NCBI GenBank assembly: GCA_009602725.1
Contig: WELB01000080.1
Location: 59,505 to 121,001, forward strand
Direction: 5' to 3'
Length of the DNA: 61,497 bases
DNA from: Spirogloea muscicola
Taxonomy: Eukaryota; Streptophyta; Zygnematophyceae; Spirogloeales; Spirogloeaceae
The translations under genes were made by a program, and so were the position numbers. This document shows, piece after piece, positions 22,565-35,400 of the stretch (within the stretch, counting starts at the first letter, position 1; each line of letters begins with the position of its first letter). Under the pieces are notes generated by a model, which saw nothing but the letters and a program-made list of their open reading frames with translations, was not told where the DNA came from and did not search any database.

Positions 22565-25008
22565 TCAAGATGTACGTTCTTGAGCCTGCTTACTCAGCTG
22601 GAGAGCTGTCTTATATGGAGGAGCAATGGGAGGCTGTACAGGAGCTAGGAGCTGGTATGGTGTGTGGCTAGTAGAGCCATCAGAAGCAGAGCCAGTCAAG
22701 TCGAGCGGGTAGGACTGGTCGGAGTCAAAACCGCTGAGGTCGCCGCATGCGAGGAAAGGTATCAGTGTACGGTTGCAGCCGTCCAAGCTGGATTCCCAGT
22801 AATCTGTGACAGAGCTCCAATGCAGGGGTGCAACCCACGGGAACATGTGCAGGAATTAATGAGGAGAAATAGTGGTTAGAAAGCGTGACAGTGGACCCCA
22901 CCACACTGGCAGCAGATGTCACTGCCTACATTTAGAGGAGTCATTTCCTGGACTATCAATTTGTTTTCAGAGCCACATAAGGTTGTGGTATTCCGCAGCA
23001 AGCATATGCGGTTGAGAAATACCAAGATCATCTGCAGCCGAGCTGATTTTCTCTAGAAGGCCGTGCAGGTGGGCAGGGTCAAAGCCCTCTGGTGGGCTGT
23101 AGTCCTCACACACGGCGAAGGCCTCTGCGAAATTGTCACTTGGAGCTACGCATGAGCACATAACAGATGATTGCACTAACAGGGCACTGCGTTGTTGTTG
23201 TTGTGCTGCCTCCTTTAGCATAGTGCTTGACTTTCACGACGTACCTATGCTGGAGTTACGGCTGCTCTTGGGCTTTGCACAAGTAACTCGTGGAAAGAAG
23301 ATCTTCAGCTGCAAGGAGGAGCCACAAGCAATAGGGCATTGGATGGCCTATAAATTTGGAACTTATAAGAACCTCTAGGCTTGCAGCATAACTTTGACTT
23401 GTCTAGACTGCCAGGCATGCACAGGACCTACCTGCGTGTAGAGCAGCGATATGTCCTTGCCGCGAAAAATCTTGGCGACAAAGTTGCCACCAGGACGAAG
23501 CACGTGGGTCACTATAGTCAGTGCCTTCACACAGAGGCAACACCAGGCGGCCAGCTGGTAAGAGAACACCAAAGAACTGCAAAGGTAATACCAGCAGGCA
23601 GGTTACAGTCTATATGCAATACTCTCGCGTTGGCACTCACGGCTAGTATGAGCTGGGCTTGCACAAACTCGTCCATGTCATGTAGACCCGTCACTGAGGA
23701 CTCCCGACATTGAGGTACAGAACAGAAGCTGCATAAGTGTCAGTGCTGGTCGTGCACTAGCCAAGTAGCAGGCGTGCGCAAATGGCGTTGTGTCAGAGCT
23801 GCAGCATATGGCTCCTCAAGGCCACATAAGAGTGCTGTTAATTCACAGTGGATCTTGAAACACCGCGCAAGTGCATAGATGTGGAAATGTGTGGCATGCT
23901 CACCGTCAGGAGCTCCATCGCAAACGACCAGGTCTGCCTGACCTCCATCAAAGTGCTTGATAACCTGCCAAGTTTAATTGGTGGAGAGCCAGGCCAGGAG
24001 AGGAGGTTGGGGTGTGGGCATTAACCTCGCACGTACTGCAGTTCCAGTGACAAAAGCATAGCCCTTGACAACCCCAGTTACGTCAGTCGATTGTTCTTCA
24101 CCCTGCTTGCATGCGAAACTTGAACTCTGTAGAGGCATTCAGTGGCCAACATTGCTGACAGTCTCAGCTCCTGGGGCTCACCTGCTGCGCCGTGCGGGCA
24201 CTCGTGATGTCCCCCTGGATCTGTACCACGCCCTCAATGGCTGCCATGGGCTGCAGGTCGATCGCCACAATCAAGGGTAGCTTCCCTTCCCTGTCCAGCA
24301 CCGCAGCACGGAGCAGAGTAATAAGCAATTGCGAGGCCTGGCCGGCGCCTGAACTTCCCATGCAGAATCAGCAGTCAGAGGAATAGCGCCAGCTGTGGCT
24401 GCTTAGTGCGAGTTGCACCTGGAGCCCTGCTTGGCCTTGGCTGGGAGGTAGACCGACCTGCTAAGGACCTGCCACAGAGCCAAAAATCGGTGAGAACCAC
24501 GCTGCCGACCAGCGTGTGCAAGGCCTGGCCAACACGTCCACGCAGCCGCTGTGTCGCGGCAGGCAGGCCTGCCAAGGGGCGAACAATGCATCGGGAGGAC
24601 CTGGCTCCAGCTCCCGGGGGCTGCGCAGAGATCCACCACTCGCTCGACGCCTGCCATTGCCGCCAGCCCAAAAGCGGCGGTGAGCTTCAGCCAGGACGTG
24701 GGTACTGGGTCCGGCTGCGGCGGCAGTCCAGTGCACTGCAGCAGTCCAAGTTTGCTCGGGGCCGGCTCACGCCGCACCTTGGAGGAACCCAAACTCGTCG
24801 TTGAGCTGGAGGAGCTTGAAGGCGCTGCGGGCGCGCCAGCCCTCCTCCTTGGCCTTGCGGTAATAGATGTCCTGCGCTCGCCACGGCAGCGGGCCGCCGG
24901 GACGTCCCAAGGCCTCAACAGCGGCGGTTGCTGCGGCGGCCAAGACGCATATAAAGCGGCAGGGTTTTCCCTGCAGCTCACCCGCTTGTCCTTGGACGCG
25001 CGGCCCAT
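22565..25008 (-). CDS. TRM7: TRM7/FTSJ1-type tRNA 2'-O-methyltransferase
   Basis: Starts MGRASKDKR (25008-24982), then [20 protein letters not shown] (24871-24778), [16 protein letters not shown] (24650-24601), [11 protein letters not shown] (about 24470-24420), [19 protein letters not shown] (about 24350-24180), [16 protein letters not shown] (about 23966-23912), [18 protein letters not shown] (about 23700-23640), [17 protein letters not shown] (about 23545-23440), [14 protein letters not shown] (about 23310-23250), [15 protein letters not shown] (about 23130-23000) and [17 protein letters not shown] to the stop at 22565. The catalytic K-D-K-E set (SAFK, CDGAPD, AKIF, EAF) and the SAM site DLCAAPGS are visible. 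The family methylates positions 32 and 34 of the tRNA anticodon loop with different partners. The tail QPPIAPPYK is the eukaryotic TRM7 form and excludes bacterial RlmE. At least eleven exons; a CCG run (25018-25062) precedes the start. Confidence 0.93.
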
Positions 25009-25129
25009 GGTGGCAGCGGCAGCGCCGCCGCCGCCGCCGCCGCCGCCGCCGGAGGCGTCGGCGGCGCGGGGCTGCGAGGGAAGCAGCAGGTCGTGTGCTC
25101 CCCAGCGGCAATGGCGACTTGGCTTGGCT

Positions 25130-25625
25130 AGTTCCCCTCAGCTCATTACATGTCCGAGCGCCGACACGGGATTCACTGAGAGGATATTCCGTGTATTAGA
25201 AACAAATGTAGGCCAAATGGCCAAGTACAAAGGCAAGCACATCTGAAGATCTACATAACCTACAGCAGATTGACCCGCTCAATAACCACGGGTCAAAACA
25301 TAAAGGTCACAATCGATGCATGAATACTAGATGCCAGAAACGGAGCCATTCTGCCACCAACTAGAGCTCGCCCAGCTTTCTGGTGCAAGGCACTAGCCTG
25401 AGCACGCTGCAAACAGGCCGAAACTCGTCGTCGCAAGAGCGACAGATATGCAGCTGGCAAGCCCATCTCAGCCGGAAACACATCTGCACGTCGAGTGTAG
25501 CCTAGATTGGCAATGTTTTGAAGCAGAGTGTGGAAACGAGGACCCAGACAGAAAGAAGAAGAAAGTGCTCGCCCATTGAGAATAGGGGCTGGAACAACCA
25601 GCCCGAAAAAGAATGAACAGAGACA
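25130..25625 (-). mobile_element. RLE-type LINE 3' fragment (subfamily B), minus orientation
   Basis: On the minus strand an open frame (to 25293) reads GPRFHTLLQNIANLGYTRRA, then the RRRVSACLQRAQASALHQKA stretch and SSIHASIV to the stop, the same C-terminus as 26630-26884. Its 3' tail (25290 down to about 25180) holds GACCCGTGGTTATTGAGCGG and CTTGCCTTTGTACTTGGCC. At 25555-25620 the reverse-oriented stem unit (CTCGCCCATTGAGAATAGGG) is fused to it, a junction of two element types. Confidence 0.75.
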
Positions 25626-25734
25626 GAAAGGAGGCCTGTTCTCCCAGCCTGGAGTGCGTTGCGAATGAAATAGATGGGTGCTTCTCCATGCCACTGGCTT
25701 GCATGGTGGTGCTCCGGCGCCCCAGATCGTCCAT

Positions 25735-26300
25735 CAGACATGCATGTGCTCACTCGTGGGTATGAGAGTCCCCCGTCCACTGTGTTTTCCGTATTCTTAC
25801 GTAAGCCCCTTTTGAATTTTATTTGTTCTTCTTACAATGTATATGCTGGCCTCCCTTTCACTCATGCGCACACCGCGCCTTCCCTCTGCCCCGTGGTTAT
25901 TGAGCGGGTCAATCTGCTGTAGGGCATGTAGATCTCCAGATGTGCTTGCCTTTGTACTTGGCCGTTTGGCCTACATTTGTTTCAAATACACGGAATTTCC
26001 TCTGCCCACCGACCAGGAGCGGCCGTGGCAGAGTGAAGGTGCATGATGCGAATCAGATGAAAGGGAGGCTATGTCATAAGCTGTCCATGTAGAAAGCTGT
26101 CCAGGCCAGGCGACATGGAAGTCGAGAATGGGGCTACACAAAGCGAAGAACCCTGGCTAAGAGGATAGGGAGAAAGCACAATTGAAGGGGGACTTGAGAA
26201 AACCTTGTCCCCAATTTCTGGGCTGGCCTTACACATCCCCCGCCCCCTTTGGAATTTGGCCATTTGGCCTACATCAGTTTCTAATACACGGAATTCCCTT
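25735..26300 (+). mobile_element. LINE 3'-end fragments, plus orientation
   Basis: 25735-25765 encodes the last codons (HVLTRGY), then about 130 bp of unrelated sequence, then 25890-26000 with GTGGTTATTGAGCGGGTC and CTTGCCTTTGTACTTGGCC, ending TTTCAAATACACGGAATTT. A further piece of the same end lies at 26258-26300. These are stacked partial 3' ends of the same family. Confidence 0.65.
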
Positions 26301-26404
26301 TGGAAGAGCTGACTTGTTCTTCTCACAACGACTTCAAATCCACCAGTGAGCACATACAGATCCACATGGTGACTTGGGGAGCTGAATGGCTGTCCCATCC
26401 ATCC

Positions 26405-26995
26405 CAAGCCCAAGCCCACCCCTGCACACTTGATGTTGTGGGCGTGCAACCTGGTGGAGGATCACGGGCCCTGGTCGACATTGTTGTTACTAAGGCATAT
26501 AAGGGCCCAGCATCGACACACATCGCTGGGCATGCAGTGGGCGGTGCAGAACAAAGAAAACTGCGGCACTACTCCGATTACCCCCAATGCGATCAGCTTC
26601 TGCCAGCGGCAATCGACATCTATGGCTGTCTGGGTCCTCGTTTCCACCCTCTGCTGCAAAACATTGCCAATCTAGGCTACACTCGACGTGCAGATGTGTT
26701 TCCGGCTGAGATGGGCTTGCCAGCTGCATATCTGTCGCTCTTGCGACGACGAGTTTCGGCCTGTTTGCAGCGTGCTCAGGCTAGTGCCTTGCACCAGAAA
26801 GCTGGGCGAGCTCTAGTTGGTGGCAGAAGGGCTCCGTTTCTGGCATCTAGTATTCATGCATCGATTGTGACCTTTATGTTCTGACCCGTGGTTACTGAGC
26901 GGGTCAATCTGCTGTAGGTTATGTAGATCTTCAGATGTGCTTGCCTTCGTACTTGGCCATTTGGCCTACATATGTTTCCTACACACGAAATTTTC
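26405..26995 (+). mobile_element. RLE-type LINE 3' fragment (subfamily B), plus orientation
   Basis: Begins abruptly inside the endonuclease region (LDVVGVQPGGGSRALVDIVV), continues with EQRKLRHYSDYP and CLGPRFHPLLQNIANLGYTR, and ends at the stop 26882-26884 with the conserved tail to about 26990. The D-x14-D pattern is retained. It is nearly identical to the minus copy 25293-25555 over their shared part, so the pair forms an inverted repeat separated by about 1.1 kb. Confidence 0.8.
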
Positions 26996-27079
26996 CTAAC
27001 CCTCACCCTCCCCGCCGCCGCTCGCGGCCGCTGCCGCCGGCGCCGTCCGCTGCCCGCTGACCCGCGTGCGCCAGCGCCT

Positions 27080-30000
27080 CCGCCGGTCCCGACGCCATGC
27101 TGGGGGCTGCTAAGAGCCGCGGCGGCTCGCGCAGCTCTTCGCTCCGGCACGCCGCTCGCTCTTACGGCACCCGCAGCACGACTGCTGCATCGAGGGCCGC
27201 CACTGCTGCAGGGGCCACCCTTCCCAACCTCCCAGCGGCCCCTCTAGCTCCTCCCCCTCTCTCAGCTCCAGTGAGTGCAGAGGCCGCCGCGAGCGAGGGT
27301 CGTAGCCCTCAGTTTGTGCTCACGCCTGTGGCGACCACGACATCAACGTCGACACCGGGGCCCGAGTTCCATGGCGTAGGAGTGTCTGCGCCTGTCGAGC
27401 CAGCCCAGCTGCTTGCGCACCCAAGCTCGGCCACCTCGGATGCAGACTCCAAGACCCCGAACATGGACCCGCGAGTCGGCATTGTCATCAGCCCACCACG
27501 ACCTAGTGACTCCCCCACCTGGCGGCCTCTGAGTTTGTTGGCTCTGCTCCGTCCATCTCCCCCCCCCAGCTCCATCCTTGCACTCACCAGTTCATCCCCA
27601 GTGCCCGACCCGGAGCCGCCACCGTTGCTCCCTCTACCACCCCTGTTACCTCTACCTCCGATGCTGCCTGAGCGGGTTGTGGAAAGATGTCACTAAGCTG
27701 GAAGCCATCATGGACGTCATCGTCGTCGGCAGAGCCATACTCTCAACAGCGCCCAGCCTAAGCTGGCCTTGGAGCCCCAGACTCGCGGGTCCCCTGTCAG
27801 GGCTGCCAGGGCCGTTTCCTCCCGAGAGGGTTGCCACTCCATGCTCGAGATTGCCAAAACAGCCAGAATTGAGAAGAGCAGGCAGCAATGTAGCACCTGC
27901 CGGGCACAGCCCGTCCTCCACCATCTCCCTCTCCCGAGAGCTGGCATTGGGCAGCCACAGTGGACCTCCTCCCCCTCCTCATCCCCGATGGTCTCCACAA
28001 CCTACGCCACATTCCAAACTGGACAGGACGTGGGTGCTGCAAGGTGCTGACGCCCATCCTCTCACACGTGGAAGCTGACCCTCTGGACGAGGCGGCCTGG
28101 GCGTTGTACCTGCTCATCCCAAGCTCGTGCTTGGCCCTCTTCCCTCCTTTGGCAGTGGTGGCCGCAAATGCCTTCAGGACAGATTGGCTCGCTTCGACAG
28201 CGGCGAGTGGGAGGAGCTGGCCCAGCAGCGTGCAGCAGCTGCTCGGGTCGCGCTCTCAGAATGATGTGCACGTGGAGGTACCCTTAACCGGCCCTCTCAA
28301 CAGTCCATGATTGGCAACCTAGAGCGTGCAAGATGCGTTGGCAGAGCAGGAGAACTCTCTCGAGCCGCTCAGGCCCTCTGCCCCAACCCCTTGGCAGCAA
28401 ACAATGATGCCACTGAGGCCACCTTGCGCCAGTGCATCCCCCTCCTCAGCAACCTCTTGAGCCCTGGGTTGGCGCTCCCCACTCCTCTTGAACTCTCAGC
28501 AGAGGCGCTCCGCACAGCCCTCACCAAAGGCCCCCGAATGGTGTCTGGAGGCCCTTCTGGATGGCTCTTCGAACACCTACGGGACATCTTCCAAAATGGA
28601 GACGAAAGAAGCTTCTCCCTACTCCTCTCCACCTGCCGGCACATCACCAGAGCCTCCATTTCTTCGCGCATCGCCGACGCTCTCAACTCCAGCCACCTGC
28701 TGGCTCTGGCCAAGCCGTCAGGTGGTGTGAGGCCCATCGCTATGCCGGAAAGTCATCATGCGGCTGGTGACCAAGGCTTTGTGCGGCGAGCTAAAGTCCC
28801 AGCTCTCCACCCATTCTTCACCCCACCAGTTTGGTGCTGGCATGTCCTGCGGGGCAGAGGCCTTCGTCCACGGGATCCGCGCAGCACTGGATGTCAACCC
28901 ATCATACATGGTCCTTGGACTGGACATAGCCAATGCATTCAACACTGTGGAGTGCAGCGCCATCATGGAGGAGCTGCGTGATTACTTCCCTTCCTTAGTT
29001 CCATATTTCCTCATGGCCTATGGCCGGCCAGGGCGGCTGCTGTGGCGTTCGGAGGAGTCTTGGACGACCTTATGGTCCACAACTGGCACACACCAGGGAG
29101 ATCCCCTCAGCCCTATACTTTACACCTTGACACTTTCCCGGGCACTACTGCGCACCCAAAGCCTGCACCCCAACCTCCTCTTCCCCTCCTACGCCGACGA
29201 CACACATATCATCGGCCCACCGTCAGAAGTCATGGCGGCTTATCCCTTGCTCGTACACGAACTGAGCACAATGGGCCTGCAGGTTTGCCCCACCAAGAAT
29301 GTGGCATGGTCACCACGCGGCCTCCTCACCAACCTCCAGGCTGCCAGACCCCTGCCAACGGGCTGGCTGTTCTCAAAGTTCCCCTTGGCACACCATCCCA
29401 CGTAGCGGAGGACTTGCGTGAACGTCTGCAGGAACACTTTGCTCCCCTCCCCTCCCTTCCTCTCCTTGAAGATCCGCAGCTGGCGCTGGCCATCCTTACT
29501 CGCTGCATTTGGTCAACGAGCTGGCTACCTGCAGCGAACAGTCGCCCCAACGGACATGGTGGGCGAGCTGTACAAGGACTTCGACACCTCCCTCCTGCAA
29601 ACCCTGGCTTCCCTGATTTCACATTCATCCTTCCCCTCACCTTCATCCTCCCTGCAGGCATCCCTTCCCACACAAATGGGCGGCCTGGGCTGCCGGTCAC
29701 TTGAACAGACGGTGCAGGCAGCCTTTCTCAGTTGTTGGCACCAGGTTGCCTCCCTCCTCCCCTTGCGCTTCCCGTTTCTGGCGGGCCCTGCAGCCGAGGT
29801 GGAGGAAGGCTCCTTCGCCTTCCACGTGCAATTGAGGAGCATCCGGGCGTCAGCAATCTGCTCCTTCCCCTCCCTGCAACCCCTCCTCACCCCCTTCTCA
29901 GCGCTGGCCCAAGCACCGGACAAAGCGGCACATGCCAGACTCGTTGCTGCAGTTGAGGACGAGCGTCGCAAGTCGCTGAGGACAATGCCAGAAATCAGGA

Positions 30001-30930
30001 CCAATTCAAGGAGTCTGGCATGTCTCACATCGCTCGCAACAACTGGGGTAATGGACTGGCTCACATCGCACGCCATCCACAACGCTTTCAGAATCAGCCC
30101 CGAGGCATTCCGGACGCCTCTAGCTGTACCTCGGCTTACCCCCAACCTGCCTGATTGGAGTAACTCAGTGTGAGTGCGGCTTCCGTGAGGGCGGAGACCT
30201 TGCCACCCACATGCTGCGGTGTCCCACAGGCCCGGAGGTGGGCGTCCATAACCTCCTACGGGACGCCCTGGCGGGCGCCTGATGCGCGACGCCGGCTACC
30301 GCGCCATTGTGGAAGTAAGCAATGTTATGCCCATCACCACGGATTCCCAGGGACGCCATCACCGTCACACCCTGGACATTGTGGGCGTACAACCTGACGG
30401 TGGCCCACATGCCTTGGTGGATGTGGTGGTGACGGAGGCATACAAGAGTTTCACTTCGGCGCACACTGCTGGCCACGCAGTGGGAGGTGCTGAGCAGAGA
30501 AAGCTCCGACACTACTCTGACTACCCCCGCAGCGATCACCTCCTACCGGCGGCAATTGACACTTTTGGCTGCATTGGCCCTCACTTTCACACCTTACTGC
30601 AGAATATTGCAAGCTTGGGATACGCCCGACGTGAGGATATGCTTCCAGCTCAGATGAGCACGCCGGCAGCATACCTGTCATTCGTGCGTCATCGAGTGTC
30701 AGCTTGTCTGCAGCGAGCTCAGGCTCATGCGTTGCATCAGAAAGCTGGTCGAGCCTTAGCTGGTAGCTCAAGAGCTTGTGGATTGCCATCCGGTATTCGG
30801 GCATCAATTAGCGACCTCTATGTGCTGACTCGTGGTTACTGAGCGGGTCAGCTTAGCAGCAGGTGACGTACATTTGTCAATGTGCTTGCCTTCGTACTTG
30901 GCCACACATGGCCCTCCATCTCTTAACACA
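27080..30930 (+). mobile_element. Near full-length RLE-type non-LTR retrotransposon (subfamily A), decayed
   Basis: 5' part: Ser/Pro/Ala-rich open frame from 27097, then a region with SGEWEELAQQR near 28200. The reverse transcriptase spans about 28460-29380: RMVSGGPSGWLFEHL, VRPIAMPE, LGLDIANAFNTV, TGTHQGDPLSPILY, the YADD catalytic box (about 29191), and VAWSPRG. Then comes a linker with QMGGLGCRSL, the cysteine/histidine motif (about 30165-30225) and the endonuclease-like block 30282-30842 (HTLDIVGVQPDGG..ALVDVVVTEAYK). It ends TRGY-stop at 30842 plus the 3' tail to about 30925. RT motif order and lack of LTRs show a LINE. The reading frame changes several times, so the copy is not functional. 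No target duplication was found. Confidence 0.85.
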
Positions 30931-30944
30931 CACGCATTCATCAA

Positions 30945-31420
30945 ATGACTCGCTCAACGTGCCGTCCGTGGCAAGCTGGATGAGAGCGCAAGCCAAGGAA
31001 ATGCGACCTGCATGGCCGCTTCACAGCCTTTGCCATAACTTGGAAGATTGGTTTCCCGCGAGCTGAGCCACTCTGCTTTCGCCAGGGAGAAGCGGCTGCA
31101 GAGGTCAAGGGGCGGCTGTGAAAGCCAGCCAAGTGAACACAGAAGTAGGTCTGAAAATGGTTCGACCAGGGGGGGGCGATGGCTGTGAGGATCCAGTCCA
31201 ACAGGGATTGACAAGCTCCGACGAAGTGAGCTCGTCCTTCCACTTTCTTCCAATGGGGGGCGAGGGCTGTGCGAAGCCAGCCCTCGCGAGCTGTCAAGTT
31301 CCGAAGGGGCCGAAACCTCAAACCACGCAGCTACGCAGATTGATACTACGGAGAGTTCCGCTTCACCCAGCGGGACCTCGTGCTGTCAATCATGGCAACT
31401 GGCAACCTGATCTGCTGAGA
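30945..31420. repeat. Repeat debris after the LINE
   Basis: Fragments resembling the 3' stem regions of the LINE family (GGGGCGGCTGTGAAAGCCAGCC near 31108, GGGGGGCGAGGGCTGTGCGAAGCCAGCC near 31255) without clear borders. The two GGCTGTG..AGCC phrases suggest stacked copies. Confidence 0.45.
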
Positions 31421-32438
31421 ACCTTGCCCCCCGTAGCTCCCGACCTGACCCTAACACCCCCCCCCNCCGCCGCGCGCGCCTCCGCCGCGCGCCCGGCGAA
31501 ACCGGCGCCCGGCCGCCGTCCTCAGGTCGGCTGCCCGCCGATCGGCCCCTGCCCTGCCCGCTCGCCTTCCACTCCTCGCCCCGGCCTCGTCTCGTCCGCC
31601 GAGCCCCGCTCTCGAAGCAGTCCGGCGGCGAGCTCCGAGCGGGCGCCGGTTGGTGCAGGCTCTTCCGGCAGCGGGACTGGCAGCCTGCCCTTCCAGCTCC
31701 ATGGGCCGCTGCCAGGGATGCTCGCAGCGCAGCTCCGCAGCAAATTGCGGCTTCCCGGCTCCGCGGGCTAGCCGCCTGGAGCCGTTTCCAATGCAGCTCC
31801 GGCGGCCAAGCACAAGTCTTGCCCTGGACGGGCGTGAACAGCTGGCGTCCTCTGTTGTCTCTCGCTCCTAGGACCTGGGGCTTTGCTTGGGCCAGCAATC
31901 AGTGGTCAAGCACCGCTCCTGCGACAGATGATTGCTTAGCATCTAACTCGTCAATCAGCAAAGGGGGCTGTCATAACGCATGGTGGATGACAACGGTCCA
32001 GTGTCAATTGCTCTACACTAGGGCAGGCAGTAGGTCTGCCACCGGCAGGAGCTTCTGTGCTACTTTGCCTACTCCACTTACACACTATTGGCTACGAGCT
32101 GCTGCATGGGCCTGCGGGCGTGCAACGGCATCTCAAGCATAACATGATATCAGGGTGCCTCATGCTTGCAGCTCTTCAAGTGCACAGGCTGGAGTTGCCA
32201 CTTCGCGGAAGATCGAGATGCGAAGTAGATGCTTGCTCCTGAGACGATCATGTACTATCCATTCCAGCGGGACGGAAACGTCAAAGAGGTCAGTCTGCAT
32301 GATTGTATTGAGGTGCACCTCAGATCGCACTGTTGAGGGCTTCAGAAAACCCACGCTGTCTTGTCAACAATTAAAGGCCATTATCGTGCCAACGAGGGCA
32401 AAGCTCACCTTGAGCAATGCCTGCTGTGACCTCAGAGC
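31420..32438. promoter_or_regulatory. CpG island and upstream region of NOT2, with single-N gap
   Basis: 31440-31640 is very GC-rich (CCCCCCCCNCCGCCG) with one N at 31466, like the other gene-start islands. 31640-32438 shows no recognised coding; an upstream non-coding exon of NOT2 could lie here (for example near 32240-32290, ATGTACTATCC..GAGG|TCAG), but this cannot be shown. Confidence 0.35.
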
Positions 32439-35400
32439 ATGCTCAGTACGTCAGGCCCGGCGGTGCTCGACCCTGCCGGAGGCACAGGCCGGCCGTTCTC
32501 TTCTTCATTCGCCTCGGCCCAGTCGCAAGCTGCGAACGCAACAGGCTTCCATCATGGAGGTGCATACAACTTGAGGGATGGATGGGGGTCAGACTGGGGG
32601 ACAGACCGCCCCTTCTTGTGACACTCGGCACTGTGATGAAGCCTCCAGCAGAGCAGCTGCTTCTGCCAGACAGAGCTTGTGAGGTGTAATCCAAGCGTGG
32701 TGCCTGACCTTCGTTCATGCATGTCCTGGGGCGAACCTGCAGGCAGTGTTCCCAGTTTGCACAGTGTTCAGACCAACTACACTCTCCAGAACATGCCAAG
32801 TTTCTCTTCACAGAGGAATCCAGGCGTTGGAATGCCTTCAAGCGCTGCCCCCCAGACTTCAGGAAACCTTGCAGCCGCACGGTTCTCGGCAGCAAACATA
32901 CAGGGTGCTCTGCCGCAGTCAATGAGCACGGTGAGCTGTTCGTTCAGACTCAACCTCATGCATCCCGTGCACTACCCTAGTGCACTACTAAATTCAAGCC
33001 TATTCTTCCCTACCGATCATGCAAGCATGCAAGTCGCTCGCAGCCTGCTCTGCCTCAGGTTTCTCAACGCCTCGTGCCCTGATTTGACTCGTCCTGCAGG
33101 TCTCGCACTCTGGGCTGCACGGGCATGGTGGTATGGGACTCAGCAGAGCAGGGCTTGGAGTCAGTATGGGTCACCCGTTCAGCGGCGGCAGCGTGAATGG
33201 GAGCAGCACAGGTCCGGGGCCAAGCATACAGGGAGGGGCAGCGTCGCTTGGCAACCCCCGAGGTGCACAAGGGGCAGGGCTGTCCGTCAATGCTGCCCAG
33301 CTAGGCGGAGCTAGTGCTCGCCTGGCAAACCTCGGCGGGAACGTGAGCATGTCTGGAGGAGCAGAAGTTAGCAGTCTCAGTAGCACCGGGACTGGCAGCA
33401 GTCTCAGTAGGGGTCTGAATGCCGGCGTGGGGCTCAACATGGCAGCTCTTAACGGCACCTGGGGGATGAACAGTGTGGGCCTGGGGCCGCCTGGTAGCAG
33501 CGCCGGCACAGGTGCGCAGGGCCCTGGCAGGCCAGCCGGCATGAACCTGCTGCAGCAGCAGCAAGGAGCTGGCATGCCATCGTCTACGTACAACCCATCA
33601 GACAACCTTCTGGCCATCATCAACAGAGGTGAGCACTGTTGCTGCTTGCGATGACCTCAATGTAATACTTGCTCACAGTCCTCTGGATTAAAGCTCTACC
33701 CTTTCAGACTGTGAGGTGGTGTTGCCAAACAGGACGTAAGGAGACATACAAATAGGTTGATGTCTTCCAGGCTCTTGAGCACTTGTCGTCTTGGCCTAGT
33801 AGCTGAGAGGTTGTCATCTGAGGAAGCGCTATGTCGTAGGCGATCCTTTGACTACTTGGAAATCTATGAAGGAGCAGGGAGAGAGTATCAAAGTGCATGC
33901 ACTGTGCGACTCAGCTTTGTGCACTACAATTTTTGCCGTGAATGATTTCAGCCGCAGGTACGCAAGGAGCTGTCTCCCTGCTGGGAAACAACTTTGCCTC
34001 TGCGCCTGGTGTAGCATTCTCTGGAGGACAACAACAAGCCAATGGTTAGTGAGAGTCTAACCTATGTTTGGAGACCTAGTAGCTTGAGACATGAGATGAG
34101 GCAGAACAGAAGTCCAGTGGATGATCCCCAGGATACCAGGAGCTGTTTGATCCCACTTTACTGAATATCAGGCGCAAAATACATCAAGTCAGTGTGCAGG
34201 CTTCTTATTAAACGTAGGCACAATGATCAACTTCTGCCTTGCAATGTCAAGCTGACAAGCGGTGTCAATGTACCATTGCATCACAAGGTGCGAATGTTCG
34301 TCATTAATACAATACCTTTCACCTGGCACTGATCTGCAGCGGGCTTGAGGAAAAGTGCTGTGGTGAACGCTCTCATGCAACAAAACTCTGAGTTCAGCAT
34401 ACAAAACGAGGACTTTCCTGCACTCCCAGGGGCCAAAGGTGAGTCCGGTGAACTTGCTTGCACTTGGTCTTCTCATTGGTTTCTGCTTGTGCTTCTGGCA
34501 CTTGTCGTCTGGCACTTATGTATATGACTATATAACACTGATGGACGAAGTCAATGATGCAAGAGAACCAAGATAGTATATGTGGAAAGAGCTGTGTAGC
34601 AACCAGCGTTAGCATGAGCAATCCTGCCATGTCGTACTGGCCACTTGCAGCTGGGGGTGGGGAGCTGGGCACAGATCTTCTGACTAGAGATCAGCAGCAT
34701 GAGAATGCACTGGCTGTGATGCAGAGTCAGCACCTTTCGGTAAGCATTAAACTGACTCAAGCGCTCCTACTGCATATTGGGTGTGCTTTGCTTGGTCTGG
34801 TGAATGCTGGCAAATCCTCCTCATGGACGTGGCCCAGTCCGGTGCTAATGTCCAGCAGATGGGGAGGTCAGGGAGCTTTGGCTTGGGAAGCACGTACATG
34901 CCGCAGCAGCATCAACACCAAAGTCAGCAGCAGGTTGGTGAAGACACAGTCCAAGATATTGCACCCCTTCTCCTTAGCCTGTCCTGTAACAACCCCTTTC
35001 TTGAGGAGATCTGAGGTTGTCATCTGGGATAGGTCACTCTAGCCAAAGGCCTTAGCTTCACTTTCACCCTGGGGTTGTGATTTGGCAAAGTAGGGGCTCT
35101 TCAGAGCATCTTCTACACATTACCATTGTGCGCTCTTTCTTCGGCAGCATTGGTCAATCTTTGGCTCTCGAAGCATACAGACAGACTAAATATTGTCTCG
35201 TCGTTTTGCAGATGCTTGGTCATCAAGGTACAAGCAACTCGCAGGCAAGCCTGCGAGCAGGGTTGGGACAGTATGAGCAGCTCATATCACAACATCAGCA
35301 CCAACAACATCAGCAGTCACTCCGACTAGGCCAGCAGCAGCAGCAGCAGCCAATAGGGACACAGGTCACTAGCAAGGACACTGGACTGAAGCAGGCTCAG

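Noticed and set aside
27097-27696. Ser/Pro/Ala-rich frame as an independent host gene with an organelle transit peptide
   Set aside because: It lies at the 5' end of the LINE copy in the same orientation and has no recognisable domain; an element 5' region is simpler, though a captured host promoter island cannot be excluded.
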